This document shows positions 24,719 through 33,900 of a DNA stretch of 34,947 nucleotides, piece after piece; position 1 is the stretch's first letter; the number at the start of each line of letters is the position of its first letter. Both the position numbers and the translations under genes were made by a program. This stretch comes from Alistipes senegalensis. Its GTDB lineage: Bacteria > Bacteroidota > Bacteroidia > Bacteroidales > Rikenellaceae. The stretch is taken from contig JAMPDE010000001.1 of assembly GCA_023665825.1 (NCBI GenBank), forward strand, positions 887,551 through 922,497, read 5' to 3'. The notes beneath the pieces were generated by a model, which did no database searches, was not told the origin of the DNA, and saw only the letters and a program-made list of their open reading frames with translations.

Positions 24719-25051
24719 ATGAAAAAAATTTCCGATACCGCTCCGCTGTCGCCTGCCTGCCGGCTGATCGAACAGTTAGGCAGCCGCTGGGCGCTGCTCG
24801 TGCTGCTGACGCTCGAAGAACGCGGGACGCTGCGCTACAACGAGTTGCGGCGCGCCGTTCCGGGAGGCGTCTCCGAACGGATGCTCGCCGCAACGCTCGA
24901 CGGGCTGGAACAATCGAGGCTGGTCGTCCGCACGGTCTGGCCCGAAGTGCCGCCGCGCGTCGAATACCGGCTCGCACCGCGCACCGCCACGCTGCTGCCG
25001 ATTCTGCATCGGTTGCGTGCATGGGCGGAAGAAGCGGAACTGCCCGTATAG
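24719..25051 (+). CDS. HxlR-family winged-helix transcriptional regulator
   Basis: A 110-residue MarR-like regulator of the HxlR family, which acts as a dimer. The typical core is present: CRLIEQLGSRWALLVLLTLEE (the family 'gkW..lIL..L' motif), RYNELRRAVPGGVSERMLAATLDGLEQSRLV (recognition helix region) and the wing RTVWPEVPPRVEYRLA. I chose the ATG at 24719, which gives the usual family length; an upstream in-frame ATG at 24671 falls before the predicted -7 box. Many members respond to reactive aldehydes, quinones or disulfide stress, but no cysteine suitable for such sensing is seen beyond C16 or so. Likely targets are itself, the divergent radical SAM gene and perhaps the Clp gene 79 nt downstream. 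Confidence 0.9.
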   Translation: MKKISDTAPLSPACRLIEQLGSRWALLVLLTLEERGTLRYNELRRAVPGGVSERMLAATLDGLEQSRLVVRTVWPEVPPRVEYRLAPRTATLLPILHRLRAWAEEAELPV

Positions 25052-25100
25052 ATAAAACCTATCGAAAAAGTCCGCACAATAAGCCATGCGGTTTCGTCGT

Positions 25101-25108
25101 TCTATTTG
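25101..25108 (+). promoter_or_regulatory. Possible -7 box of the Clp ATPase gene (TCTATTTG)
   Basis: TCTATTTG matches TAnnTTTG except for the second base and lies 22 nt before the ATG at 25131. If real, it excludes the in-frame ATG at 25086 as the start. Support is weak. Confidence 0.3.
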
Positions 25109-25130
25109 CGAAATGAAAAGACGACGAAAT

Positions 25131-27602
25131 ATGCAAGTGAAAATCTCGAAAACGCTCGAAGGGCTCATCGCCCGTGCCGCCTTCCAAACGACGAAAGCGG
25201 GCATCCGCCACTCGTTGAAGGACTTTCTCACGCTCGAACTGCTCCGCGAGGAGGGTTCGCTCGCCTATCAGCTGCTTTCGGCCCGTTTGCAGGACTGGGA
25301 GCTCCATCAGGTGCGCCAGCGCATCGAACGCGCCGTGCTCGCGGCCGACCCCGCAGACCGGCTCGACATACAACCCCATGCCGACGAATCCGAAGCCTTT
25401 TACCGGGCCTTCACCGACGAGCTGCGGACAGCCGTCGCCACGACCCGCAGCATATCGACCGGCCATGCCCTGCAATTCATCGCGGCAGACCCCGCGACTG
25501 CGACGGCGCAGGTCTTGGAGGCGTTCGGCATCAACGCCGAAACCATCGCCGCCGACATGCAGAAATTCGTCGTGGGCGAGGATTTCCGCACCGAAATACA
25601 GGTACACATGCTCGATTTCGACGCCGACAACCGGCCGGCCGACGAAGCGAACCGGCTGCTCGAAAAATTCGGGGTCGACCTGACGCGGCAGGCCCGCGAG
25701 GGACGGCTCGACCCGGTCGTGGGACGCGAAGCCGAAATCGAACGGGTCGTACAGATCCTGTCGCGCCGCAAGAAGAACAACCCGATTCTGATCGGCGAAG
25801 CGGGCGTCGGCAAAAGCGCCGTCGTCGAGGGGCTGGCCCTGCGCATCGCGGCGGGCGAGGTGCCTTACACCATCGCCGACAAGACGGTCTTTTCGCTCGA
25901 CATCTCGTCGCTCGTGGCAGGCACGAAGTTTCGCGGCGAGTTCGAGGAGCGGATGCAACAGCTGCTGGACGAGCTGCGCAAGGCGCAGAACACCATTATC
26001 TTCATCGACGAAATCCACACCATCGTCGGGGCGGGTTCGACGCAGGGCAGTCTGGACACGGCCAACATCCTCAAACCGGCGTTGGCGCGCGGCGAGTTGC
26101 AGACTATCGGCGCGACGACGCTGAACGAATACCGCGAGAACATCGAGCGCGATTCGGCCCTCGAACGCCGTTTTCAGAAAGTGCTCATCGAGCCGACGAC
26201 CCCCGAGCAAACGCTGCGCATCCTGCAAAACATCGCGCCGCACTACGAACGCCACCACAACGTGCGCTATACGGACGAAGCATTGCGTGCCTGCGTGACG
26301 CTCGCGGAACGCTACATCACCGACCGCTACTTCCCCGACAAGGCCATCGACGTGCTCGACGAGGCGGGTTCGCGCATCCACCTGCTCTCGGCCAAAGAAC
26401 CGGCCGAACTGCGCGAAATGGAGACGGCTCTCTGTCAGGTGCAGCGCGAACGGCGCGAAGCCATCGACGGGGCGGTCTATGAAAAAGCGGCATCGGCCCG
26501 CCTGCGCGAACTGGCGCTGCGCTCGAAACTGGGCGACGAACGGGCCGAATGGCGCCGCTCGCTCGAAGCCAATCCGATGGAGATTACCGAAGCCCACATC
26601 CGGCAGGTCATCACCGCCATGACGGGCATACCGGCCGACCGGGTTTCGGAGAGCGAAATGAGCCGTCTGCACGCCCTGCGCGACCACCTGTCGGGCCGGG
26701 TCGTGGGACAGCAGGAAGCCGTAGAACGCATTTCGCGCACGATCTGCCGTTCGCGGGCGGGGCTGAAAGACGAGAACCGGCCGATCGGGGTCTTTCTGTT
26801 CGTCGGGCCGACGGGCGTCGGCAAGACGCTGCTGGCCAAAGAGGTGTCGAAATGGTTGTTCGACGAGCGGCGCGGCCTGATCCGCATCGACATGAGCGAG
26901 TATTCGGAAAAGCACAACGTGTCGCGGCTCATCGGCTCGCCTCCGGGCTACGTGGGCTACGGCGAGGGCGGCCAGCTGACCGAAGCGGTGCGGCGCCAGC
27001 CCTACGCAGTGGTGCTGTTCGACGAAATCGAAAAAGCCCACCCCGAAGTGTTCAACACCATGCTGCAACTCTTCGACGAAGGGCATCTGACCGACGGTTC
27101 GGGCCGCAAGGTCGATTTCCGCAACACGATCGTCATCATGACCTCGAACGTGGGTTCGCGGGCCGTCGCGCAACGGCCGGTATCGGTCGGGTACAGCACC
27201 TCGTCGAAAAGCGCGGCGATCGTCGAGACGCCGCAGACGGAGTACCGCAAGGCGCTGGAACAGACTTTCGCACCCGAATTCCTGAACCGCATCGACGACA
27301 TCGTGCAATTCCGTTCGCTGGAGCTGGACGACGTGGAGCGCATCGTGGAACTGGAACTGGGCGGGCTGCTGCGCCGCACCGAACGCTTGGGCTACGAGGT
27401 GAAAATCACCGACCCTGCCCGACGCCGGCTGGCAACGATGGGCTACGAATCGCGCTACGGCGTACGGTCGCTGAAACGGACGCTGCTCGACCACGTGGAA
27501 GAACCGCTGTCGGAACTGATTATCGACGGCAAACTGCACGAAGGCGACACGGTAGTCATCGAGACCGACCAATCGGAAGGCGTGACGCTGCGGGTAGCCT
27601 GA
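25131..27602 (+). CDS. clpC: ClpC-like AAA+ unfoldase, ATP-binding subunit of Clp protease
   Basis: An 823-residue Hsp100 unfoldase with two AAA+ modules. A Clp_N domain occupies about 1-150. D1 has Walker A GEAGVGKS (222-229), Walker B IIFIDEIH (289-296) and sensor [10 protein letters not shown] short UVR-like helical region (about 430-465, [14 protein letters not shown]) marks it as ClpC-like rather than ClpB. D2 has Walker A GPTGVGKT (559-566), the pore loop GYVGYGEGG and Walker [10 protein letters not shown] (627-635). The tripeptide VGY at about 686-688 sits where ClpC/ClpA carry the ClpP-docking loop, so it probably feeds ClpP, which is not in this window. Start chosen for [16 protein letters not shown]; 25086 is the alternative. 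A true hairpin terminator follows. Confidence 0.93.
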   Translation: MQVKISKTLEGLIARAAFQTTKAGIRHSLKDFLTLELLREEGSLAYQLLSARLQDWELHQVRQRIERAVLAADPADRLDIQPHADESEAFYRAFTDELRTAVATTRSISTGHALQFIAADPATATAQVLEAFGINAETIAADMQKFVVGEDFRTEIQVHMLDFDADNRPADEANRLLEKFGVDLTRQAREGRLDPVVGREAEIERVVQILSRRKKNNPILIGEAGVGKSAVVEGLALRIAAGEVPYTIADKTVFSLDISSLVAGTKFRGEFEERMQQLLDELRKAQNTIIFIDEIHTIVGAGSTQGSLDTANILKPALARGELQTIGATTLNEYRENIERDSALERRFQKVLIEPTTPEQTLRILQNIAPHYERHHNVRYTDEALRACVTLAERYITDRYFPDKAIDVLDEAGSRIHLLSAKEPAELREMETALCQVQRERREAIDGAVYEKAASARLRELALRSKLGDERAEWRRSLEANPMEITEAHIRQVITAMTGIPADRVSESEMSRLHALRDHLSGRVVGQQEAVERISRTICRSRAGLKDENRPIGVFLFVGPTGVGKTLLAKEVSKWLFDERRGLIRIDMSEYSEKHNVSRLIGSPPGYVGYGEGGQLTEAVRRQPYAVVLFDEIEKAHPEVFNTMLQLFDEGHLTDGSGRKVDFRNTIVIMTSNVGSRAVAQRPVSVGYSTSSKSAAIVETPQTEYRKALEQTFAPEFLNRIDDIVQFRSLELDDVERIVELELGGLLRRTERLGYEVKITDPARRRLATMGYESRYGVRSLKRTLLDHVEEPLSELIIDGKLHEGDTVVIETDQSEGVTLRVA

Positions 27603-27620
27603 CCCCGAAAAGCCGAAAGA

Positions 27621-27660
27621 GCCGGAAACACTGCACATGCGGTGCTTCCGGCTTTTCTTA
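27621..27660 (+). terminator. Intrinsic terminator after the Clp ATPase gene
   Basis: AGCCGGAA (27621-27628) pairs with TTCCGGCT (27647-27654); inside, CAC (27630-27632) pairs with GTG (27643-27645) after one A-C mismatch, with a 10-nt loop. TTTCTT follows at once. It begins 18 nt after the stop codon and is the clearest intrinsic terminator in the window. Confidence 0.8.
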
Positions 27661-27675
27661 TTATCGCCTTTTTAT

Positions 27676-27683
27676 TACCTTTG
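27676..27683 (+). promoter_or_regulatory. Predicted -7 box of the MATE gene (TACCTTTG)
   Basis: TACCTTTG is a full match to TAnnTTTG and lies 6 nt before the ATG at 27690, so the message should be leaderless or almost so. Its -33 region overlaps the T-rich tail of the preceding terminator. Confidence 0.65.
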
Positions 27684-27689
27684 CGGCCG

Positions 27690-29048
27690 ATGTACCGTTT
27701 CGCCACATACAAGTCGCAATACGCCGCCAACATCCGGCTGGCGCTGCCGGTCATGCTGACCCAAGTCGGCCAGATTCTCACCCAACTGGCCGACAACGTC
27801 ATGGTCGGCAAATTCGGGGGCGACGACCCTACGCCGCTGGCAGCCGTCGCATTCGGCGGCTCGATCTCCTTTATCTTCTTCATCACGGCCATCGGCGTGG
27901 CGATGGGGCTGACGCCCCTCGTCGGAGAGCTTTTCGCGCAAGGCGACCGCCGGAAATCGGCCGACCTGCTCCAAAACGGCATTCTGTTCTACACGCTGTT
28001 GGGCATCGCGGCCACCCTGCTGCACATAGCGTGCATCCCGCTGCTCTACCGGCTCGGACAACCGGCCGAAGTGGTCGACATGGCCCTGCCCTACTACCGG
28101 ACGCTGGCGTACAGCATGCCGTTCATCATGGCGTTCTTCGCCTTCAAGCAATTCTTGGAGGGCGTGGGCAACACCCATGCGGAACTCATCGCCACCGTCC
28201 TCGCCAACCTCGCGAACATCGGGCTCAACTGGGTCTTCATCTACGGACATCTCGGCATGCCGCGCATGGGAGCTGCGGGAGCGGGCCTCGCCACCCTGCT
28301 GGCGCGCATCACGGCGACGGTGCTCATCATCGGCTACTTCTGTTCGCGCGAACGGTACCGCCATTATCTGGACGGATTTTCGCTCCGCAAACTGCGGCGG
28401 GCGACGGTGCGGTCGCTCCTGCGCATCGGGGTGCCGATCGCATCGCAGATGTTTCTGGAATCTTCGGCCTTCATCGGCACCAACATCATGATGGGCTGGT
28501 TCGGAACGCTGGCAATCGGCGCGAACCAAATCGCCATTACGGTGAACAACGCCGCATGGATGATCGTCACGGCAATCGGCGCGGCTACGACCATCCGCGT
28601 GTCGCACTGCTACGGCGCACGCGACATCGACCGCCTCTCGCTGGCGGCGAAAGCGTCGTACCACCTGATACTGGCGTGGAACGGATTCGCCATGCTGGCA
28701 TTCGTCACGCTGCGTCATTTCATTCCGCTCTACTTCACCACCAACACCGAAGTCATCGCGATGACCTCCCAGCTGCTGCTGTTCGTAGCGCTCTTCCAGC
28801 TGTCGGACGGAGTGCAGAACATCTCGGTCGGCATCCTGCGCGGGTTGCAGGACGTGCGCATCATCACGCCCATCGCCATTATTTCCTACTGGATTCTGAA
28901 CCTGCCGGTGGGTTATCTGTTCGGATTCACACTGGGCATGGGGCCGTCGGGGCTCTTTCTCGGCTATTTCGTCGGGCTGACGGCGGCGGCCGTACTGATG
29001 ATAACCCGCATCCGCCGCACTATCCGCCGGTTGAGAGCGGAGGCATAG
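27690..29048 (+). CDS. MATE-family multidrug/metabolite efflux transporter
   Basis: A 452-residue inner-membrane exporter of the MATE family (NorM/DinF-like), which extrudes cationic drugs or metabolites by H+ or Na+ antiport. Twelve hydrophobic segments are visible in two pseudo-repeats. The N-terminal half has ALPVMLTQVGQILTQLADNVMVGKFG, the hallmark first helix and loop, and the second half repeats it at IGVPIASQMFLESSAF and FIGTNIMMGWFGTLAIGANQI. AFKQFLEGVGNTH is also conserved. I preferred the ATG at 27690 over one at 27642, which lies inside the upstream terminator. The gene has its own promoter and converges with pgi, with a shared hairpin between them. Substrate is unknown. Confidence 0.93.
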   Translation: MYRFATYKSQYAANIRLALPVMLTQVGQILTQLADNVMVGKFGGDDPTPLAAVAFGGSISFIFFITAIGVAMGLTPLVGELFAQGDRRKSADLLQNGILFYTLLGIAATLLHIACIPLLYRLGQPAEVVDMALPYYRTLAYSMPFIMAFFAFKQFLEGVGNTHAELIATVLANLANIGLNWVFIYGHLGMPRMGAAGAGLATLLARITATVLIIGYFCSRERYRHYLDGFSLRKLRRATVRSLLRIGVPIASQMFLESSAFIGTNIMMGWFGTLAIGANQIAITVNNAAWMIVTAIGAATTIRVSHCYGARDIDRLSLAAKASYHLILAWNGFAMLAFVTLRHFIPLYFTTNTEVIAMTSQLLLFVALFQLSDGVQNISVGILRGLQDVRIITPIAIISYWILNLPVGYLFGFTLGMGPSGLFLGYFVGLTAAAVLMITRIRRTIRRLRAEA

Positions 29049-29076
29049 CGGCTCGGCAAGCCTGCGGACACAAACG

Positions 29077-29112
29077 ACGAGGGCGGCCCCATTTTCGGTG
29101 GGCCGCCCTCGT
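29077..29112. terminator. Bidirectional hairpin between MATE and pgi
   Basis: ACGAGGGCGGCCC (29077-29089) and GGGCCGCCCTCGT (29100-29112) form a perfect 13-bp stem with a 10-nt loop, in the 83-bp gap between two convergent genes. T-runs on either side are poor, so it may end transcription inefficiently or protect 3' ends, but position and strength make it a likely terminator for both. Confidence 0.7.
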
Positions 29113-29131
29113 GCGATTCGGTGCGAAAAGG

Positions 29132-30463
29132 TTACAACCGCGCCTTGATCGCTTTGGTAGCTTCCTCGTAGCCCGGTTTTTCGAGCAGGGCGAACATGTT
29201 TTTCTTGTAAGCCTCGACGCCCGGCTGGTCGAACGGATTGACACCCAGCATGTACCCGCTGATGCCGCAGGCTTTCTCGAAGAAGTAGAGCAACCCGCCG
29301 ATCGTATGCGCGTCGACCTTCGGCAGCTCGATGCGGATGTTGGGCACCCCGCCGTCGACGTGGGCCAGCTGCACGCCCAGTTCGGCCATGCGGTTCACCT
29401 CCGAGATGCGTTTTCCGGCCAAGAAGTTCAAGCCGTCGAGGTTTTCGGCATCCGGCTCGATAACCACCTTTCCGTCGGGCTCGGCGACCGAAATAATCGT
29501 TTCCAGCAACGTCCGCTCGCCCTCTTGGATGTACTGGCCCATCGAGTGCAGGTCGGCCGTCAGCGTCACGCTGGCCGGGAACAAGCCTTTGCCCTCCTTG
29601 CCCTCGCTCTCGCCGTAGAGCTGTTTCCACCACTCGTTGATGTATTGCAGACGCGGCTCGTAGGAGCCCAGAATCTCGATTTTCTTACCGCCGCGATAGA
29701 GCGCATTGCGCACGACGGCGTAGATAGCGGCCGGATTTTCGTCGAACGGTACGTTTTCGGCCGTAGCCCGCTCCATTTCCTGCGCACCCTTGACCAGCGC
29801 GGCGATGTCCACACCGGCGACCGCCAACGGCAGCAACCCGACGGGCGTCAACACCGAGAAACGGCCGCCCACGTCGTCGGGAATGACGAACGTCGGATAC
29901 CCCTCCTGCGTCGCGAGCGTTTTCAACGCCCCGCGTGCCTTGTCCGTGACGGCCACGATGCGCTCGGCGGCTTCCTGCTTGCCGTAACGCTTCTCGATAG
30001 CGGCCTTAATCAAGCGGAACGCAATGGCCGGTTCGGTCGTCGTGCCCGATTTCGAGATGACGATGGCCGCGATGGAGTGCTCCTCCGACGCTTTCATCAG
30101 CGCGCTGACGTAATCTTCGGAAATGTTCTGGCCGGCGAAAACCACCGTCGGCTCTTTCTGCTCCTTGTGCAGCAGTTTGAACGGATCGGTCAATGCCTCG
30201 ACCACCGCTTTGGCGCCCAGATAGGAGCCGCCGATGCCGATGCAGATGACCAAATCGGCCTTTGCCCGCAGTTTGTCGGCCTGCGCCTGCAAAGCGGCGA
30301 GGTCGGCATCGGAAATCGACGACGGCAGGTGCACCCAACCCAAAAAGTCGTTGCCGGCCCCTTCGCCCGAATGGAGCAGGGCGTTGGCCCGTTGCGCTTC
30401 GGCCTGCATGGCCGGCGTGATTTCGACCCCCGACTTGCGGATGTCCAATTTCAGATTTTTCAT
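29132..30463 (-). CDS. pgi: Glucose-6-phosphate isomerase
   Basis: A 443-residue cytoplasmic isomerase that interconverts glucose 6-phosphate and fructose 6-phosphate. It is the short bacterial form. The sugar-phosphate-binding motifs are GIGGSYLGA (76-84) and SKSGTTTEP (138-146 region). E285 in [13 protein letters not shown]306 in TADLHSMGQ and K420 in [12 protein letters not shown] occupy the places of the catalytic Glu, His and Lys of the Bacillus enzyme, at a constant offset of five residues. It begins 13 nt after the gpsA stop on the same strand, so the two form an operon. It would consume the glucose 6-phosphate made by the maltodextrin locus, but the two regions are separately transcribed. 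Confidence 0.97.
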   Translation of the reverse strand: MKNLKLDIRKSGVEITPAMQAEAQRANALLHSGEGAGNDFLGWVHLPSSISDADLAALQAQADKLRAKADLVICIGIGGSYLGAKAVVEALTDPFKLLHKEQKEPTVVFAGQNISEDYVSALMKASEEHSIAAIVISKSGTTTEPAIAFRLIKAAIEKRYGKQEAAERIVAVTDKARGALKTLATQEGYPTFVIPDDVGGRFSVLTPVGLLPLAVAGVDIAALVKGAQEMERATAENVPFDENPAAIYAVVRNALYRGGKKIEILGSYEPRLQYINEWWKQLYGESEGKEGKGLFPASVTLTADLHSMGQYIQEGERTLLETIISVAEPDGKVVIEPDAENLDGLNFLAGKRISEVNRMAELGVQLAHVDGGVPNIRIELPKVDAHTIGGLLYFFEKACGISGYMLGVNPFDQPGVEAYKKNMFALLEKPGYEEATKAIKARL

Positions 30464-30476
30464 AGATTCGTTATCG

Positions 30477-31484
30477 TTAGAATAATTTTTCGGTCAGTTC
30501 GCGCATCCGGCGGCGGGCCGACGCGTTGCGATAGAAAACATCGTACACCATCTCGGCGATGGGCATGTCGACCTTGTGGCGGAAATTGACGTGGCGGATG
30601 CAGTCCACCGCGAAGTAGCCTTCGGCAATCATCGTCATCTCGTTCAGCGCGCTCTTGACCGTGCATCCGTGCCCGACGAGCAGCCCCAACCGACGGTTGC
30701 GGCTGTACGACGAATAGCATGTCACGAGCAGGTCGCCCAAATAGGCCGAAGCCCGCGTGTTGCGTTCGGCGGGATAGCTTTCGTCGAGGAAGCGGGTCAT
30801 CTCGTCGGCGCAATTGGCAATCAGCACGGCCAGAAAGTTGTCGCCGTAACCCAGCCCGACGGCCAACCCGACGGCCAGCGCGTAAATGTTTTTGAGAATG
30901 GCGGCATATTCGATGCCGTAGAGGTCGGTCGAATAGCTCAACCGGATGTAAGGCGTAGCGAATTTCGGGCCGATGGCGTGAGCCAGCTCCTCGTCGGGAC
31001 AAACCACCGTCAGATAGGACAACTTGCCGCGCGACACCTCTTCGGCGTGCGACGGCCCCGTGAAAAGGCCGAGCTGCCGGTACGGCAGGCCGTAACGGTC
31101 GTGCAGGTACTCGATGACAGTTTGATAGTCGTCCGGCACGATGCCCTTGATGGCCGAAAGCACGAACTTGCCGGCGAGCGATTCGGTCAGCGGTTCGAGA
31201 AAAGTTTTCAGATAGGCCGACGGAGCCGCCAAAACCAAAATGTCGGCTTCGCGCACGACGGCGTTCAGGTCGTCGGACGGCGCGATGCGCGAACGGTCGA
31301 ATTCGACGTCGCTCAAATAACGCGGATTGCGCCCTTCGGAGCGCAGCGATTCCAGCACTTCGGGATTGCGCACGTACCACCCGACCCGTTGTTCGTTGCC
31401 CGTCAGCAACTTGACGAGGGCGGTCGCCCAGCTGCCGTAACCGATGACCGCGATGCGCGACGCGGGATCTATTTTATATTCCAT
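30477..31484 (-). CDS. gpsA: NAD(P)-dependent glycerol-3-phosphate dehydrogenase
   Basis: A 335-residue cytoplasmic dehydrogenase that reduces dihydroxyacetone phosphate to sn-glycerol 3-phosphate for phospholipid synthesis. The Rossmann motif is [11 protein letters not shown] (13-23). LSAIKGI with K113, [13 protein letters not shown] (141-153) and [23 protein letters not shown] with K198 are the family's substrate and catalytic signatures. The ATG at 31484 is a little upstream of the Rossmann strand and follows a perfect -7 box by about 21 nt. It is the first gene of an operon with pgi, both using or making hexose- or triose-phosphate intermediates. Confidence 0.96.
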   Translation of the reverse strand: MEYKIDPASRIAVIGYGSWATALVKLLTGNEQRVGWYVRNPEVLESLRSEGRNPRYLSDVEFDRSRIAPSDDLNAVVREADILVLAAPSAYLKTFLEPLTESLAGKFVLSAIKGIVPDDYQTVIEYLHDRYGLPYRQLGLFTGPSHAEEVSRGKLSYLTVVCPDEELAHAIGPKFATPYIRLSYSTDLYGIEYAAILKNIYALAVGLAVGLGYGDNFLAVLIANCADEMTRFLDESYPAERNTRASAYLGDLLVTCYSSYSRNRRLGLLVGHGCTVKSALNEMTMIAEGYFAVDCIRHVNFRHKVDMPIAEMVYDVFYRNASARRRMRELTEKLF

Positions 31485-31505
31485 GCGATTTTTCGATAAT
31501 CTTTA

Positions 31506-31513
31506 CAAAGATA
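31506..31513 (-). promoter_or_regulatory. Predicted -7 box of the gpsA-pgi operon (TATCTTTG)
   Basis: On the minus strand TATCTTTG is a full match to TAnnTTTG, 21 nt before the gpsA ATG, in an AT-rich stretch. No clear -33 TTTG at the right distance. Confidence 0.6.
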
Positions 31514-31568
31514 AGATTTTTTTCGGAATTTTATCCGCTTGCGGGGCGAAGCGTGCGGAGGACACGGC

Positions 31569-33029
31569 TTACCGGAAACATCCGGCTTTCGCTCCGCGCT
31601 GCGCGAAAGCCCACGCAAAAAGCGTTGCCGCCAACAGCGACAGATAGATGCCCAGCGTCGTCCAGCCGTCGGGACGCCACTCGACGTACCCGCCGGGCAA
31701 TCCTGCGACGATGCGGGTCAATGCGTCGAGCGTCCACGCCGCAATTTCGACGCATCCGCCGACGAGCGGCGCCAAGAACGGCAAAGGCAGCAACATCCAG
31801 ACCGTGCCGCACAACACGATGACGGCGGCCGGAAGAATGACCAACGGCCCCGTCAAAATACCCGCCAACGGCACGATGCCGAAGGTATGCGCGACCAACG
31901 GAGCGGTGGCCAGCCCCGCCGTCAAACCGACGACCCACGAGCCGACCAGCACATTGACCGGACGCCACCGGGTGCGGAGCCGCCGCTGGAGCGGAACGCC
32001 CCAAGCCAACAGAAAACCGACGGCGAGAAACGAAAGCTGGAAACTGATGTCGCCGAGCCATGCCGGCTGCCAAAACAGCATGACGAATGCGGCGACGGCG
32101 AGCGAATTCAATGCGGCCAACTCCCGTCCGGCGAACAACGCGCCCTGCACGAGCGTGAACATGACGGCGGCGCGCACCGCGCTCGGCGGGAAACCGGCCG
32201 CCGCGACGAACAGCCACACGGCCGCCGCGCTGCACACGTAATAGAACAGGTGTCCGCGCCGCAACAGCAACAACCACCCCAACAGCACGTAAATCAACCC
32301 GAAGACGATGCCCGTGTGCAATCCCGACACGGCCAGCAGGTGCGAGAACCCGGCGCGGGAGTAACGGGTGCGCAAATCGGAAGCAAGCAGGCTGCGGTCG
32401 CCGGCGGCCATCGCTCGCACGAGCGCGGCGGCATTCTCCGAGAGTTCGAGCCGCGCGAGCCGTTCGACCGCACCGGCATGAAGCGAGTTTTCGCCCGGAC
32501 GCCGAGCCGAAACATTCCGCTCACCGACCCACATCGTACCGGCGAACCCGCGCCGCCGCATCAGCCGGCGGTAACTCTCGGCCCCGCCCCGAAAATCGCG
32601 GATGCGGCCGCGACAACGAATCCGTTCGCCGTGCGCCAGCCCGACGAGCGTATCCGCGTAGAGCATCAACCGGTCATCGGCGGCGAACCATTCGCCCGAC
32701 GCAGGGTCGCGCCAAGCCGCAGCGACGGCCTCGACCGAAAAATAACGTCCGCGATCGGACGGGATGCCCTCGATGCGGAGGTCGAACTCGGTCTTGACCT
32801 CGCGCGGTACGGTGCAGGCATGCCGGCGGAACTCGGCCTGTCCGAATCCGACCGCCGCCAGCATCACGATCATCGCCCACGCCGAACGGAACAGCGCAGC
32901 GAGAACACCGGCCGCAATTGCGGCCGCGACCACAAACCAAAACGGCAGCGTCCAATAGTCCGCTGCCGCGATTCCGATGACGAACGGCACGAGGGCCTTC
33001 ATCACGGGCATACGTTTCGAGCCCTCCAT
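31569..33029 (-). CDS. comEC: ComEC/Rec2-family membrane protein, short form
   Basis: A 486-residue inner-membrane protein of the ComEC/Rec2 family, whose full-length members carry single-stranded DNA through the inner membrane during natural transformation. An N-terminal region with two or three hydrophobic helices precedes an OB-like DUF4131 domain (about 70-175). The Competence domain (about 205-470) has the signature FSHLLAVSGLHTGIVFGLIY, the helix segment GFPPSAVRAAVMFTL and LNSLAVAAFVMLFWQP. The protein ends right after the last membrane helices (GIYLSLLAATLFAWAFAQ), so the C-terminal metallo-beta-lactamase-like nuclease domain of Bacillus ComEC is absent. Starts at codons 7 or 10 are also possible. 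It appears to be a lone gene with a 152-nt gap upstream. Confidence 0.88.
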   Translation of the reverse strand: MEGSKRMPVMKALVPFVIGIAAADYWTLPFWFVVAAAIAAGVLAALFRSAWAMIVMLAAVGFGQAEFRRHACTVPREVKTEFDLRIEGIPSDRGRYFSVEAVAAAWRDPASGEWFAADDRLMLYADTLVGLAHGERIRCRGRIRDFRGGAESYRRLMRRRGFAGTMWVGERNVSARRPGENSLHAGAVERLARLELSENAAALVRAMAAGDRSLLASDLRTRYSRAGFSHLLAVSGLHTGIVFGLIYVLLGWLLLLRRGHLFYYVCSAAAVWLFVAAAGFPPSAVRAAVMFTLVQGALFAGRELAALNSLAVAAFVMLFWQPAWLGDISFQLSFLAVGFLLAWGVPLQRRLRTRWRPVNVLVGSWVVGLTAGLATAPLVAHTFGIVPLAGILTGPLVILPAAVIVLCGTVWMLLPLPFLAPLVGGCVEIAAWTLDALTRIVAGLPGGYVEWRPDGWTTLGIYLSLLAATLFAWAFAQRGAKAGCFR

Positions 33030-33181
33030 ACTTTACACCTAAAAAACACCCGTTCGACCGTCGGCTTAAAAAAACGGTGCGCACGCTCCTTCTCTCATCA
33101 ACCTTTCCAATGCGTGCCCTCCGATCTGCAATACCTCATTCGACCGACGGCCGATCGGATGTTTCGTACGGCAAAAAGCCG
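33030..33181. other. Gap between ferritin and comEC with no clear feature
   Basis: This 152-nt stretch has no credible ORF and no full -7 consensus for comEC. The only structure noted is a weak CGGC-TTTTT-GCCG stem beside the ferritin stop. Confidence 0.4.
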
Positions 33182-33703
33182 CTACTCTTTCGTGGCCAAC
33201 GGGCTCGGCACCGAATAGGCACGGGCGGCCAGCTCCTTGTCGAGCATATAGAGCCCGAACTTGTTGCCCTCGACGGCATCGAACGCCCCGATCATCTCAC
33301 GGGCGTTTTCCTCCTCCTCGACCTGCTCGTCGATAAACCACACGAGCATGTTCGACGAAGCGTAGTCCTTGTCTTCGGCGGCGATGGCGGCCAGATTGTG
33401 GATCATGGCGGTTACCTTCTTCTCGTGTTCCAGCGTGTCCTTGAACATCTCCAGCGGCGAAGCCCACGACGTGCGCACTTCGGCGATGGGAGCGAGCTTC
33501 ACTTCGGCGTCGCGCGAAAGCACGTAGTTCATCAGGATGCGGGCATGGTCCTGCTCCTCCTTGAACTGGATGTTGTACCAGTTGGCGACCCCTTTCAGGC
33601 CCTTGTTTTCGGCGTCCAGCGACATCGAAAGATAGAGATAAGCCGACCACAGCTCGGCATTGATCTGCGCATTGAGCGCATCGTGCAGTTTTTTGCTTAA
33701 CAT
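33182..33703 (-). CDS. ftnA: Ferritin (FtnA type, non-haem)
   Basis: A 173-residue four-helix-bundle ferritin that forms a 24-subunit iron store in the cytoplasm. The ferroxidase centre is complete and in E. coli FtnA register: E17, E50, H53, E94, Q127 and E130, with Y24 nearby. Third-site acidic residues E49, E126 and E129 are also present. Helix A reads LNAQINAELWSAYLYLSMS and helix D WFIDEQVEEEENAREMIG. It should oxidise and store Fe(II) using O2 or peroxide. The last residues (SVPSPLATKE) extend slightly beyond the usual core. A near-consensus promoter lies upstream. I see no Fur box that I would defend. Confidence 0.97.
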   Translation of the reverse strand: MLSKKLHDALNAQINAELWSAYLYLSMSLDAENKGLKGVANWYNIQFKEEQDHARILMNYVLSRDAEVKLAPIAEVRTSWASPLEMFKDTLEHEKKVTAMIHNLAAIAAEDKDYASSNMLVWFIDEQVEEEENAREMIGAFDAVEGNKFGLYMLDKELAARAYSVPSPLATKE

Positions 33704-33738
33704 AACCGTATCGTTTTTGAATTCAGTTTCTCACGGTG

Positions 33739-33746
33739 TAAAGATA
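33739..33746 (-). promoter_or_regulatory. Predicted -7 box of ferritin (TATCTTTA)
   Basis: On the minus strand TATCTTTA matches TAnnTTTG except for the last base. The leader would be about 30 nt. A TTTG-like element lies 22 nt further upstream (near 33769-33771 on the plus strand as CAA), slightly beyond ideal spacing. Confidence 0.45.
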
Positions 33747-33824
33747 CGACACTTTTCGGTCGTTTGTGCAAAAATCCGCATCGTATTTTCCGATAACGGC
33801 ATAAGCCGCCCCTATACGACGAAA

Positions 33825-33853
33825 CGTCCCGCACCCTGTTCGGGCACGGGACG
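33825..33853 (-). terminator. Hairpin downstream of the PepSY-like gene (distal)
   Basis: CGTCCCG (33825-33831) pairs with CGGGACG (33847-33853), with an inner CCC/GGG pairing and a 5-nt loop. Read on the minus strand, TTTCG follows. With the hairpin at 33868-33891 it makes a tandem structure after the PepSY-like gene and before the ferritin promoter region. Confidence 0.5.
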
Positions 33854-33867
33854 CGAAAACGAACCCG

Positions 33868-33891
33868 ACGACCGGACGATACGCCGGTCGT
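33868..33891 (-). terminator. Hairpin directly after the PepSY-like stop (proximal)
   Basis: ACGACCGG (33868-33875) and CCGGTCGT (33884-33891) form a perfect 8-bp stem with an 8-nt loop, starting 9 nt after the stop codon at 33901. No T-run follows directly; the second hairpin lies 14 nt further on. Confidence 0.5.
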
Positions 33892-33900
33892 TCGGCCGAA

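Noticed and set aside
25059..27638. Long open frame antisense to the Clp ATPase gene
   Set aside because: Same reason: it mirrors a well-conserved AAA+ gene and has no domain signature of its own.
26549..30589. Very long plus-strand frame of about 1346 codons
   Set aside because: It runs out of frame through the Clp, MATE and pgi genes, including opposite-strand coding, and crosses two hairpin terminators. The product is Arg/His/Gly-rich with no recognisable domain.
31539..33218. Plus-strand frame of about 559 codons
   Set aside because: It is the antisense shadow of comEC and has a composition (Arg, Gln, Asp) typical of such shadows.
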